From Williamsia muralis NBRC 105860 (GTDB lineage Bacteria > Actinomycetota > Actinomycetes > Mycobacteriales > Mycobacteriaceae): 64,000 nucleotides of DNA. The DNA lies in NCBI RefSeq assembly GCF_001598915.1, contig NZ_BDAP01000001.1, positions 496,001 to 560,000 on the forward strand. The letters run 5' to 3'. Shown here piece by piece: positions 40,672 to 48,866 of this stretch (the stretch's first letter is position 1; each line of letters starts with the position of its first letter). The notes below the pieces were generated by a model. It saw only the letters and a list, made by a program, of their open reading frames with translations. It was not told the origin of the DNA and made no database searches. A program made the translations under genes and the position numbers.

Positions 40672-41136
40672 TCAGGAAGCAGTCGCTGCGGCCAATCGCG
40701 CAAGGGTGTCGGTCAGCTGATCCTCGGTGACGAGCGGGAACTTCACCTTCTCCAGGAGCTTCTTGTCGGTGACCTTGGACCAGTCGTACGTGTGCCGGAC
40801 CAACGTCTCGTTGGGGCCCTGAGACTCCAACTCCCACAACCACTCCCAGCCGGGAGGTTCCGTACCGGCGGGTGCGGTCTTCCATGCCAGCAACTTGTCT
40901 TTCGCGTAACCGGAGACGTGGTTGTCGGTCTTGTACTCGCCGCCCATGTGATCGCCCTGCATGTTCATGGTGAACACCTCGCCGACCTGCTGGATCCGAT
41001 CGGCGTGGTCCACGCCGCGGATGAACCCCGAACCGTCGAGCTCTTGGTGCCGCTCGGGGTTGGAAAGAACGTCGAAAACTGCGTCGACGGGCGCATCGAT
41101 GGTGCGTTCGACTGTGACCTTCGTGTTTTCGCTCAT
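40672..41136 (-). CDS. SRPBCC-family protein
   Basis: The 154-residue START-like helix-grip protein starts TKVTVERTIDAPVDAVFDVL and continues NPERHQELDGSGFIRGVDHA, a strand run with FTMNMQGDHMGGEYKTDNHV and the long C-terminal helix LLEKVKFPLVTEDQLTDTLA. Proteins of this kind bind hydrophobic ligands in a central cavity; polyketide cyclase/dehydrase is the family name, but enzymatic activity is rarely known. It follows 86 bases beyond the AraC gene start on the same strand. Confidence 0.85.
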   Translation of the reverse strand: MSENTKVTVERTIDAPVDAVFDVLSNPERHQELDGSGFIRGVDHADRIQQVGEVFTMNMQGDHMGGEYKTDNHVSGYAKDKLLAWKTAPAGTEPPGWEWLWELESQGPNETLVRHTYDWSKVTDKKLLEKVKFPLVTEDQLTDTLARLAAATAS

Positions 41137-41248
41137 GCCCCAACACTGCCTAAGAATCGGTGACACGGCAAGGCGGCCCGCGTCGCCCCACCATGTCTGC
41201 CCGCGCGAATCGATATGCATTTCGAGTGGACACGTGCACACTGAACGT

Positions 41249-41602
41249 ATGACCCAACATCGTGCGCCCATAGTGGCGGACAACCCGTTGGCGCTGATCA
41301 TGCTGGCTGAACTACCCGAAGAAGTGTCATCGGCCGCGTCCGGCGAGCAGACGGGCAGTGTGACGCCAGAGATGCTCACCGAGTACATGGCCCTCATCGA
41401 CCGGCACTGTCCGGCCTCGGCGACGGTGAGTTCGGCGACGTTGCATGCCGCAGTGAACGCACAGCTGGCTGTGTACGCACCGACGATGCCCGAGCTCTGC
41501 GCCAGTTACCTCAACAGCCACGGCGGGTTCGGGGCCAACATCTGGGTCAAGGCGGCGGTCCTGCAGCTTCGTGATGCGCTGGTGGACGGACGCACGAGCT
41601 AG
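41249..41602 (+). CDS. Hypothetical protein, 117 residues
   Basis: I do not recognise this protein. It is helical, with an Asn-Pro-Leu-Ala start (VADNPLALIMLAELPEEV), a possible disulphide or metal Cys pair separated by about 30 residues (RHCPAS, ELCASY) and a GGFGANIWVKAAVLQLRDAL C-terminus. The frame is open upstream but antisense to the SRPBCC gene there. No clear ribosome site. The stop overlaps the converging dioxygenase gene by 4 bases. Confidence 0.6.
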   Translation: MTQHRAPIVADNPLALIMLAELPEEVSSAASGEQTGSVTPEMLTEYMALIDRHCPASATVSSATLHAAVNAQLAVYAPTMPELCASYLNSHGGFGANIWVKAAVLQLRDALVDGRTS

Positions 41603-42570
41603 CCCGTCGGGCCACCGTTCGGCATTCCGCCGGGTGGGGCACCGCCCCCGGGTACCTGGCCGCCCGCGGGTTCGGTGGTGGCGTCCACCCCCACGGCCAG
41701 GGAAACCGTGTAACCGCCGGTGACGTCGCCGGTCACCGAGGCCAGCTGGGCGGCACCGGAATCGTCACCGAAGACGTTGTCGCTGTCGAGTCCGACCCGG
41801 GTGAGGTTGGCCACGGAATCCTCGTACCCGGCGGTCGCGTAGACGGCGTCGCACACGTTCTGTGGAAGCGCGACCTGCGACGTGGAGATGGCATTGCTGG
41901 AATCGGTGATGCTGTTCTGGTCGGGGTAGACCTCGAAATGGATGTGAGGCCAGCGGCCGCTGTAACACGCAGGAAAGATGCTCAGGAACTCGACCTTTCC
42001 GGCGGCATCGGCAATCTGGACGCCGCGCAGGAAGTTCTGGTCGGTGACCCCGTCCGAGTACAGGGAGTATCCACCTTCGCGCGTGCAGTGCCACACGTAC
42101 ACAGCGGCGCCCTGCAGGGGGACACCTCCGTCGGCGAGATCGGAGACCGTCAGCTGCAGGGTCATCGGAACCCCGTCGGCAGTCCCGCTGAAGTCGCCGA
42201 AACTCGAGCGGATGTCGGTGCGGACGATGCCGCTCTGTTCGAGTACGTCGGGTCCGTTGGACCCGTCCCCGGGATAGGGACCTGCGGTCTCGTCGGGAAT
42301 TTCGGTCAGTGCCGTCGATGACCCTGTGCTTGTTGTGGTCGATGCAGGCGTCGTCGCCGAGCTGGTGGCCGAGTTCGAGTTGCTCGACCCTCCGCACGCC
42401 GCCAATCCGACGGTGGCTGCACCCAATCCGAACACTGCCAGCATCCTGCGCCGACTGAACAACGTATCCACGTCGAAAGCCAACCCCTGGTCGACCACCT
42501 CGTCGGCAGGCCGCGGCAGTCGGCGACCCTCGTAGGTCGGTGTCGAATCACGTTGCCTGCGCGGTGTCAT
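41599..42570 (-). CDS. Exported lipoprotein of the intradiol dioxygenase family
   Basis: The 323-residue protein has GAGGAGG before ATG 42570. After a long N-terminal lead, SRRRMLAVFGLGAATVGLAACGG gives a twin-arginine-like motif and a lipobox (Cys near residue 59). A Ser/Thr-rich linker follows, then the intradiol core: GVPLQGAAVYVWHCTREGGY, NFLRGVQIADAAGKVEFLSI and YSGRWPHIHFEVYPD, giving the His-x-His iron ligands and Tyr candidates. A Gly/Pro-rich tail ends the chain. Intracellular relatives cleave catechols; exported ones are poorly known. It may act on extracellular aromatics. Confidence 0.85.
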   Translation of the reverse strand: MTPRRQRDSTPTYEGRRLPRPADEVVDQGLAFDVDTLFSRRRMLAVFGLGAATVGLAACGGSSNSNSATSSATTPASTTTSTGSSTALTEIPDETAGPYPGDGSNGPDVLEQSGIVRTDIRSSFGDFSGTADGVPMTLQLTVSDLADGGVPLQGAAVYVWHCTREGGYSLYSDGVTDQNFLRGVQIADAAGKVEFLSIFPACYSGRWPHIHFEVYPDQNSITDSSNAISTSQVALPQNVCDAVYATAGYEDSVANLTRVGLDSDNVFGDDSGAAQLASVTGDVTGGYTVSLAVGVDATTEPAGGQVPGGGAPPGGMPNGGPTG

Positions 42571-42745
42571 GGTGCCTCCTCTGTCGGTCCGGTTCGATAG
42601 TCGAACCGGGGTGACATCAGTCTTGATCGACAACCTGGCAACCAGCTGGACGGCCGCTGCGAAGATCCCACCCACGGTGAGCGGCAGCCGCTGCGGGATT
42701 GGGCGGGTACCGAGGAACCTGCGGCCGCAACGGTTTCGAGTGGGC

Positions 42746-43177
42746 TCAGCCGGCGGGCGGTGGCCCGAAGGTGCGCGGCGGTGTGCCGGGAACCAATGAG
42801 AGATGAGTGTGTATCGCCTGCCACGGTTGGTCGACGTCTGATCGGGTCAGCAAGACCGTCGAGCGGCCCGGCCGTTCGAACGGCGCCCCGTTCTCGGCGT
42901 AACCGGTAGAGGTCCACAGGCACAGCCCCCAGCCGGTGAGCTTGTCATCAGACGTGCCGGTGACCATCGAATCCAGGTCGAAACGGAACTCGGTGATACG
43001 GCCCCATATGGAACGCCATTGCTCGTTCTCCAACTCGTCGATGCCTCGGACCAGTCGCATGTAGGTCCCGAAGCCGACGACGTCGGGGGCGAACATCGTG
43101 CGGGCCTTGTCGTAGTCGACGTCGACGATCAGTTGACGCCAGCTCTCGAACCAATCCCGGATCGTGATGTCCTGCAA
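42746..43177 (-). CDS. NTF2-like (SnoaL/DUF4440-type) protein
   Basis: The protein has 143 residues from a TTG start at 43177, chosen because AGAGG lies 7 bases upstream; the long frame further upstream is antisense to the ATP-grasp gene. Pattern: ITIRDWFESWRQLIVDVDYD, MFAPDVVGFGTYMRLVRGID, IWGRITEFRFDLDSMVTGTS and WQAIHTHLSLVPGTPPRTFG, the usual layout of calcium/calmodulin-kinase-II-association-like NTF2 proteins. The function is unknown. Only 33 bases separate its start from the divergent gene, so promoters must overlap coding sequence. Confidence 0.75.
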   Translation of the reverse strand: MQDITIRDWFESWRQLIVDVDYDKARTMFAPDVVGFGTYMRLVRGIDELENEQWRSIWGRITEFRFDLDSMVTGTSDDKLTGWGLCLWTSTGYAENGAPFERPGRSTVLLTRSDVDQPWQAIHTHLSLVPGTPPRTFGPPPAG

Positions 43178-43210
43178 AGTAATCCTCTTCCGCCTTAGGG
43201 GGTTAGTCTG

Positions 43211-44074
43211 ATGCCGATGTCTGACACCACCGTAGCGCGGGTCGCGCTCGCCGCGATCATGCGAATTCCACTGACACCGAGACGAATTCTGTTCTATGGT
43301 GCCCTTCACCGACGCCTGCCGCGTCTGCGGAATCCGCAACGTTTCACCGACAAGGTCAACTGGCGAGTGCGCCACGACCGCCGCGAGTTGCTGGCCCCGA
43401 CGTGCGACAAGTTGGCCATGAAAGAACTGGCGTCTGCCACTGCCGGAGATTCTGTGAGGGTTCCGCAGACCCTCTGGGCGGGAACCGATCTGCGGGACCT
43501 GGGCTCGGTCGATCTGCCCGATCGGTGGATCCTCAAGCCGGCACACCGGTTCGGCAAGATCATCGTGGGCCATGGACGTCCCGACCTCGACGACCTGCTC
43601 GCCCGGACCGACGGGTGGCTCGACAACGAGAACTGGCAGCTGATGGGCGAGTGGGGGTACAGCCGGGCCACGCCGCGGATCCTGGTCGAAGAGCGGATCG
43701 GTACATCCGATGTCCTCCCCTCGGACTACAAGTTCTTCGTCTTCGCAGGCGTCGCGCGATACGTGCTGGTGGTCTCCGATCGAGTCGCAGATCCGCGGGC
43801 CTCGTATTACGACACCTCGTGGAATCGGGTCGCGACGCATCCCGGGGCGGAGGACCTCCCGCTGGTGCCTGCGCCGCCCCATCTGTCGGAGATGATCGCG
43901 ATCGCCGAACGCATCGCGCAGGGATTCGATTTCCTCCGCGTCGATCTGTACGACGTCGACGGCCACGTGTGGTTCGGCGAAACCACCGCATATCCGATGA
44001 GTGGGCTCGGCCGGTATTCGCCGGATTCCTTCGATGAAGAACTCGGCAGCTGGTGGACGTTGCCCGACCTCTGA
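43211..44074 (+). CDS. TupA-like ATP-grasp protein
   Basis: The 287-residue protein follows the TupA-like ATP-grasp family: PQRFTDKVNWRVRHDRREL, APTCDKLAMKELASA, PDRWILKPAHRFGKIIVGHG, an ATP-binding VEERIGTSDVLPSDYKFFVF and the closing GETTAYPMSGLGRYSPDSFD. Related proteins ligate amino acids or sugars onto cell-surface polymers (TupA in teichuronopeptide synthesis, and glycan-linked relatives). The acceptor cannot be inferred here, and no polysaccharide cluster is adjacent. ATG 43211 or 43217 may be used; GGGGG is upstream. Confidence 0.83.
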   Translation: MPMSDTTVARVALAAIMRIPLTPRRILFYGALHRRLPRLRNPQRFTDKVNWRVRHDRRELLAPTCDKLAMKELASATAGDSVRVPQTLWAGTDLRDLGSVDLPDRWILKPAHRFGKIIVGHGRPDLDDLLARTDGWLDNENWQLMGEWGYSRATPRILVEERIGTSDVLPSDYKFFVFAGVARYVLVVSDRVADPRASYYDTSWNRVATHPGAEDLPLVPAPPHLSEMIAIAERIAQGFDFLRVDLYDVDGHVWFGETTAYPMSGLGRYSPDSFDEELGSWWTLPDL

Positions 44075-44118
44075 ACCGGTGTCGCTCCGAATCGCCGGCG
44101 CTGCAGCCGATCCCGGCC

Positions 44119-45330
44119 TCAGAGCCGACCCTTGAGAATCAGGTTCCAGTACATCTGCGGCAGTCCGTAGCGGTCGAAGGCCCATGCCGATCGTCGTGGT
44201 TTGAGCGGGTCGACAAACGACGGTAACGATGACTCGACGGTGCCGGCCCGGTCGAACTCACCGGCGATCAGCCTGTGCCCGTCGATGGCGACGGGCGCGA
44301 CCGTGTATCCGTCGTACTCCGCCAACGCTTTTCCCTCGCGGGCAGCGATCAGGTTGTCGACGAGGATTGCGATCTGCCGACGCAGCGCACCGCCGGACGG
44401 GTCCGTGGCCACCGCGGCCCCGTCTCCTGCAGCCCAGATGTCGGGGTACGTGTGATGACGGAACGTGTGGGGGTCGATGTCGACGAGACCCCGGGGATCG
44501 GCGCCGGAAAGCCCTGACAACTCGACCCACAAGGGCCCACGGAACGGCGGGACCAGGTGAAGCATGTCGTAGGGCAGTCGTTCGACCGACCCGGTGGCCC
44601 CCGTCACCGATATCTGCTGACCCTCGGGATCGAGCTCGGTGACCGCTGTATTGCGCAACACTCGCACGTCGAGGTCGGCTAGAAGGCTGTACAGCCGGCC
44701 GTCGAGGTCGGGCACACCCAGCAACTCGGGACGGTCGACCACCAGGGAGATGTCGACCCCGGGCAGTCGGCCGGTCTTCTGCCAGTGGGCTGCAGCCAGG
44801 AAGAGTGGTTTGAGCGTGGTGCCGGTACAGCTCACCGGCGCGCGAGGCACGGTGAACACAGCCCGTCCGCGAGCGGGCATGGACTTGACCAACTCCCATG
44901 TCTCCTCGGCCCGGTCCACGTAATTGCTGGCGACAGCAGGGGATTCGAGGGCCGCGTCGATTCCGGGTAGTGCGTCAGCATCCGGGACGAGCCCGGGCCC
45001 GAGAACCAGGTCTCGGTATCGGTAGGTACGGCCTGACGCGCACAGCACCGTCTGCGACGGCGCATCAACCGAGATGGCTGTGTCCTGAACCCATGTGCAC
45101 TGCTCGGGGGTCACCGATCGCTGGGTTCGTTCGGCGTCGTTCAACGTCGCCTGGCCGCCACCCACATACGACAGCAGTGGCCGATAGGTGTGGACCCTCT
45201 GCGGCTCGATGACGGCGACGTCGGTGATGCCCTTCTTGATCAGCCGGGCCGCGGCACTGATCCCGGCGTTACCGCCGCCGATGACCAGAACGTCGAAGTA
45301 CTGGTCCGCTGTGCTCGCTGCTGGGGTCAT
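44119..45330 (-). CDS. Sulfide:quinone-oxidoreductase-like flavoprotein
   Basis: This 403-residue FAD protein has FDVLVIGGGNAGISAAARLI at the N-terminus, QRVHTYRPLLSYVGGGQATL and a redox-Cys segment (PRAPVSCTGTTLKPLFLAAA) like the C-x-G-x-x-x-K of SQR, then DIWAAGDGAAVATDPSGGAL and a C-terminal amphipathic part. SQR enzymes use two conserved Cys; the second, late Cys is not evident, so either another Cys serves or the substrate differs. Type II NADH-dehydrogenase-like electron transfer to quinone is an alternative. Confidence 0.82.
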   Translation of the reverse strand: MTPAASTADQYFDVLVIGGGNAGISAAARLIKKGITDVAVIEPQRVHTYRPLLSYVGGGQATLNDAERTQRSVTPEQCTWVQDTAISVDAPSQTVLCASGRTYRYRDLVLGPGLVPDADALPGIDAALESPAVASNYVDRAEETWELVKSMPARGRAVFTVPRAPVSCTGTTLKPLFLAAAHWQKTGRLPGVDISLVVDRPELLGVPDLDGRLYSLLADLDVRVLRNTAVTELDPEGQQISVTGATGSVERLPYDMLHLVPPFRGPLWVELSGLSGADPRGLVDIDPHTFRHHTYPDIWAAGDGAAVATDPSGGALRRQIAILVDNLIAAREGKALAEYDGYTVAPVAIDGHRLIAGEFDRAGTVESSLPSFVDPLKPRRSAWAFDRYGLPQMYWNLILKGRL

Positions 45331-45374
45331 ATCGGCCCTGTACCCAGAACCTCCGGTGACCACCCGTCGGCGAA

Positions 45375-45662
45375 TCACGCACCGGTGTCGACCACATCGC
45401 GTTGAACGAAGATGACCATCGGGTCGTCGGGCGCGATCATGATGCACGCATCGTCGGTCAGCGTGAGCATGACGGCGCGGGTGGTGTCGACGGACGCGTC
45501 GAGTTGGTCGAAGATCTCTGTGGCCAACTGGCTCGGGATCTCGAAGCGGTGGTCGTCGAGGTGGACCGCGGTGACCGCCTCCGCGATCGCTTCGCCTGCG
45601 GACTCGTCGGCGTCCGACAGAGGGATGTCTGATGCAGTCGACTCCCTGCCCTTGTCGACCAT
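45375..45662 (-). CDS. Hypothetical protein, 95 residues
   Basis: ATG 45662 lies 7 bases behind GAGGAG; an ATG 6 bases earlier is too close to that site. The protein has an acidic N-terminus, then VHLDDHRFEIPSQLATEIFD and a beta-rich end (TTRAVMLTLTDDACIMIAPD, MVIFVQRDV). No signal or known family is recognised. It lies 44 bases before the SQR-like gene on the same strand and may be its operon partner. Confidence 0.6.
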   Translation of the reverse strand: MVDKGRESTASDIPLSDADESAGEAIAEAVTAVHLDDHRFEIPSQLATEIFDQLDASVDTTRAVMLTLTDDACIMIAPDDPMVIFVQRDVVDTGA

Positions 45663-45917
45663 CTGCATTCTCCTCAACGTGTGGTGATGAGTCAGCCTAA
45701 GAGATTTTGGGTGATCTGGCACCTGCGCCTGGGTGCTCGGTCGATTTCGGCCGTGCGTCACCGTCTCCGGTCCCAGGTGATGCTGCGGGAACGGAGTTCG
45801 AGGATGACATCGGACCACCTCGTCGTGGTCCATGCCATGCTGCGAGGGTCAGCGGTGCGATGGTCGGCGATCAGGTAACACATTCCTCACCGAGGCGACC
45901 GCACGGCCGGCTGCGGG

Positions 45918-46154
45918 TCAACTCATCACCAGGGCCTCCTGCACCGCGGCGTAGAACGCCTTACCCGGGTCGCCGACCACTTCGGTCTCCGGAAAGTACA
46001 TGGCGGCCATACCGCTGAGGAGTGATCCGCACGCGCCGGGACGGACCGCGACGGCAAACCACATGCCGATGGAGACACCTTGGATGGTGCGGGTCCAGTC
46101 GGCGCGCTCCTCGATGGCATTGGCAACACTCAGCATCAGCTTCGGATCCTTCAT
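45918..46154 (-). CDS. Hypothetical protein, 78 residues
   Basis: A short protein from ATG 46154: LSVANAIEERADWTRTIQGV followed by an uncharged, Gly/Ala-rich stretch (SIGMWFAVAVRPGACGSLLS) and AMYFPETEVVGDPGKAFYAA. I know no family for it. GGGGG lies 8 bases upstream of the start; longer in-frame starts are possible up to 46259. The coding potential is moderate (high GC3), so it is listed with reserve. Confidence 0.45.
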   Translation of the reverse strand: MKDPKLMLSVANAIEERADWTRTIQGVSIGMWFAVAVRPGACGSLLSGMAAMYFPETEVVGDPGKAFYAAVQEALVMS

Positions 46155-46504
46155 GCTCCGAACCCCCGTGCTGCGAAACCGCTCTGCTTTTGGGTGGTGA
46201 TCGGTGGGCATGTCGACAAATGCATTTGTTCTCCCTGGATGGGTTGGACAGCTGGCCACTTGGCCAACTGCCCTGACCGTCGCACGAGAGACGCCTACTT
46301 GTCGCAGGTCAATGAGTAATTGCTGGTGAGTTAATAAAAGAACATGCGAAATTAACGACCGAAGAGGAGAAAGTGCTCGTATCGATCGTCAGGAGGGTGG
46401 TTACCGGCTCGGCCGACAATGATGCGATCGCCGCCCATCCCGCCTCGAGCGGTGGAGCCGCCCCGGGCCAATGGTGACCCAGGACACAAAAGTCGGATCA
46501 GTAA
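46155..46504. other. Intergenic region with one possible very small gene
   Basis: These 350 bases include an AT-rich patch at 46320-46360 and then a strong ribosome-site-like GAGGAGAAA that leads into the small frame listed separately. Near 46245 CTGGCCACTTGGCCAACTG is an imperfect repeat without a T-run, so not a terminator. Nothing else is seen. Confidence 0.4.
46373..46477 (+). CDS. Possible 34-residue small protein
   Basis: A GTG at 46373 lies just after GAGGAGAAA, and an AT-rich stretch with TTAATA upstream (46331-46336) could be a promoter. The frame encodes MLVSIVRRVVTGSADNDAIA and 14 more residues up to GQW and TGA. The start is basic and hydrophobic, the end neutral and Gly/Ala/Pro rich. 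It converges on the glutamate decarboxylase gene 27 bases on. No family is known; it could also be a chance frame. Confidence 0.3.
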   Translation: MLVSIVRRVVTGSADNDAIAAHPASSGGAAPGQW

Positions 46505-47863
46505 TCAGTGAGCGAAATGCTGGGTTTCCAAATGGCCGCCGGCCTGTATCTTGCGTAGTCCGTCCATCACCTCGACGAGGTGCTGATGCAGGACGCGGGC
46601 CATGTCACGCGAGAACCCCTCCCTCACCACGACCCTGAGAACGGCGACGTCCGTGGCGTCGTCGGGCATCGTGTAGGCGGGTACCTGCCAGCCGTACACC
46701 CGGAGTCCATGAGAGATGTCGAAGACCGTGAACGGGCAGGGATCATTCAGCTTGAACGTCACGACAGGGATGGCCGAACCGTCGGTCAGGACCTTGATCT
46801 CTTCTTCTTCGGCGATCTGCCCGGCGAACCATTGGGCCGTGCTCGACAACGCTTTCATGATGTCGGTGTAGCCGGCGCGCCCGAGCCGCAGGAAGTTGTA
46901 GTACTGGCCGATGACCTGGTTGCCGGGGCGCGAGAAGTTGAGGGTGAAGGTGGGCATGTCGCCACCGAGATAATTGACGCGGAACACCAGGTCTTCGGCA
47001 AGGTCCTCTTTGCCCCGCCAGACCACGAAACCGACTCCGGGATAGGTGAGTCCGTACTTGTGCCCGCTGACGTTGATCGAAACCACGCGCGGCACCCGGA
47101 AGTCCCACTCGACATCGGGATGCAGGAACGGCAGTACAAAACCACCACTGGCCGCGTCGACGTGGATCGGGATGTCCGGGCCGCCATCGGCCGCGAGCTT
47201 GTCCAGGGCGGCGGCGACCTCTTTGACCGGCTCGAGTTCGCCTGTGTACGTGGTCCCGGCGATCACCACGACGCCGATCGTGTTCTCGTCCACCGCCTCG
47301 GTCACCTGCTCAGGGGTGATGACGTAGCGACCCTCCTCCATCGGAAGGTAGCGCGGTTCGACCTCGAAATAACGGCAGAACTTCTCCCAGACCACCTGAA
47401 CGTTGCTGCCGAGGACGAGGTTCGGTGTGCCACCCGTCTTCTTCTCGCGCCAGCGCCATTTGAGGGCGAGCCCGCCGAGCATCACCGCCTCCGATGAGCC
47501 GATGGTGGAGGCGCCGGTGGCCGTCGATGCGTCCTCGGGGTCGAGTCCGGGAGCGTGGAACAGATCGGCGACCATGCTCACGCACCGAGATTCGATGGCT
47601 GCAGTCAGCGGATACTCGTCTTTGTCGATCATGTTCTTGTCGAAGGTCTCGGCCATCAATCGTTCGGCCTGTGGATCCATCCAAGTGGTCACAAATGTGG
47701 CCAGATTGAGGCGCGAATTGCCGTCGAGCATCAATTCATCGTGAATGAAGCGGTACGCGATTTCCGGCTCCATCGAGTCGTCCGGAATTCTCAGTGCCGG
47801 GACACCCTCGACAGCGAGTCGGCCGGTGTATGCGGGAGCGATCAATCCACGTTCGTTCGACAT
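46505..47863 (-). CDS. gadB: Glutamate decarboxylase
   Basis: The 452-residue PLP enzyme has the schiff-base Lys in SINVSGHKYGLTYPGVGFVV (near residue 269), IHVDAASGGFVLPFLHPDVE with the PLP Asp, TASTGSSEAVMLGGLALKWR-like TGASTIGSSEAVMLGGLALK and the C-terminal His tail (GGHLETQHFAH) that closes the active site in GadB at neutral pH. It converts glutamate to GABA and CO2 with proton consumption, the basis of acid resistance. No gadC antiporter is adjacent. GGAG lies 6 bases before the ATG. Confidence 0.95.
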   Translation of the reverse strand: MSNERGLIAPAYTGRLAVEGVPALRIPDDSMEPEIAYRFIHDELMLDGNSRLNLATFVTTWMDPQAERLMAETFDKNMIDKDEYPLTAAIESRCVSMVADLFHAPGLDPEDASTATGASTIGSSEAVMLGGLALKWRWREKKTGGTPNLVLGSNVQVVWEKFCRYFEVEPRYLPMEEGRYVITPEQVTEAVDENTIGVVVIAGTTYTGELEPVKEVAAALDKLAADGGPDIPIHVDAASGGFVLPFLHPDVEWDFRVPRVVSINVSGHKYGLTYPGVGFVVWRGKEDLAEDLVFRVNYLGGDMPTFTLNFSRPGNQVIGQYYNFLRLGRAGYTDIMKALSSTAQWFAGQIAEEEEIKVLTDGSAIPVVTFKLNDPCPFTVFDISHGLRVYGWQVPAYTMPDDATDVAVLRVVVREGFSRDMARVLHQHLVEVMDGLRKIQAGGHLETQHFAH

Positions 47864-48026
47864 TTGAACTCCATCGCGTTGGATGAGACGCGGTGCTTTT
47901 CGACGCCCGCGAAGCGCTTTGATCGTACCGTTTGCCGTGCGCGTGTATGGGGAAACGATTTCTAGGTCTGCGTACGCCGCGCCGGTAGTGTTTCACTCCT
48001 GAAGGTCGAGCTGAGGAGCAAAACGT

Positions 48027-48866
48027 ATGGGGCCCGGATATGGCAACGATCCCAACAAGCCGGATGAGCCGTACTGGGGCGGCCAGGATCCTCGGCAACC
48101 GCAACAGTCGTATTGGGGTCAACCCTCGGATCAGCCGGGTCAGGGCCCGAGCGGCACCAGCCAGATGCCCGCGTACGGGTCCGGCCCGACTCCCCAATAC
48201 GGCGATCCCCAATACGGCGGTAACCAATACGGCGAACCGGCGTATGGCCCGCCCGCCTATGGTCCCCAAGGTCAGCCTGCGTATGGGGAGCCGTACGACC
48301 CGAACAATCCCTACGGCAACAACCCTTATGGTGGCGGACCTCCATACGGAGAGCCTCCGTACGGAGGCGGCTACGGCGGTCCCCCGAACGGGCCCGACGA
48401 CGGGGGCAGCAAGAAAACCCTGCTGATCATCCTGGGCGTGGTGGTCGCACTGATCGTGGTCGCCGGCGGAGCGTTCGCGGCCCTGGCTCTGATGGGAGAT
48501 TCCGACAACGACTCTCCATCGGCGACGTCCACCTCGGCAACGTCGACCACGGAGACGACAACCACCCGGGAAACCGACGACACCACCACCACGGAAACCA
48601 CCACCACGAGTTCGACATCGGGAACGGTCGAGTACGAGGTGACCGGGTCGGCGATGCTGATCCTGTACAGCGATCGTGACGGCGAGAAGACCGAGTCCGA
48701 TCCCCGCACACCGTGGACCAAGACCATCGACGGCGCGCCGGATACGTTGCAGCTCAGTGCATTTTCGATCGACGGCAATGACGTGACGTGCTCGATCAAG
48801 GTCGACGGGAAGGTCGTCGCCGACGAGAAGGGTGTGTTGGCGGTCTGCGTCCATCTCGGCTCATGA
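48027..48866 (+). CDS. MmpS-like membrane protein with Gly/Pro/Tyr-rich N-terminus
   Basis: The product has 279 residues. Residues 1-127 are a low-complexity Gly-Pro-Tyr-Gln region with repeats such as QYGDPQYGGNQYG and PPYGEPPYGGGYGG, followed by one helix (TLLIILGVVVALIVVAGGAF), a Thr-rich linker (about 30 residues) and a C-terminal domain VEYEVTGSAMLILYSDRDGE to DVTCSIKVDGKVV and LAVCVHLG that resembles mycobacterial MmpS proteins, which assist MmpL lipid exporters. No mmpL gene is nearby. It overlaps the first methyltransferase gene by 4 bases. Confidence 0.82.
   Translation: MGPGYGNDPNKPDEPYWGGQDPRQPQQSYWGQPSDQPGQGPSGTSQMPAYGSGPTPQYGDPQYGGNQYGEPAYGPPAYGPQGQPAYGEPYDPNNPYGNNPYGGGPPYGEPPYGGGYGGPPNGPDDGGSKKTLLIILGVVVALIVVAGGAFAALALMGDSDNDSPSATSTSATSTTETTTTRETDDTTTTETTTTSSTSGTVEYEVTGSAMLILYSDRDGEKTESDPRTPWTKTIDGAPDTLQLSAFSIDGNDVTCSIKVDGKVVADEKGVLAVCVHLGS

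Noticed and set aside
43178-44185. Long extension of the NTF2-like frame to 479 residues
   Set aside because: It is antisense to the TupA-like ATP-grasp gene, which has clear family motifs. The TTG with a ribosome site at 43177 fits the fold's normal length.
48040-48660. Repeat-like DNA (Gly/Pro/Tyr codons and Thr codon runs) considered as a tandem repeat or CRISPR-like array
   Set aside because: The repeats are imperfect, in frame and explained by low-complexity protein segments of the MmpS-like gene.
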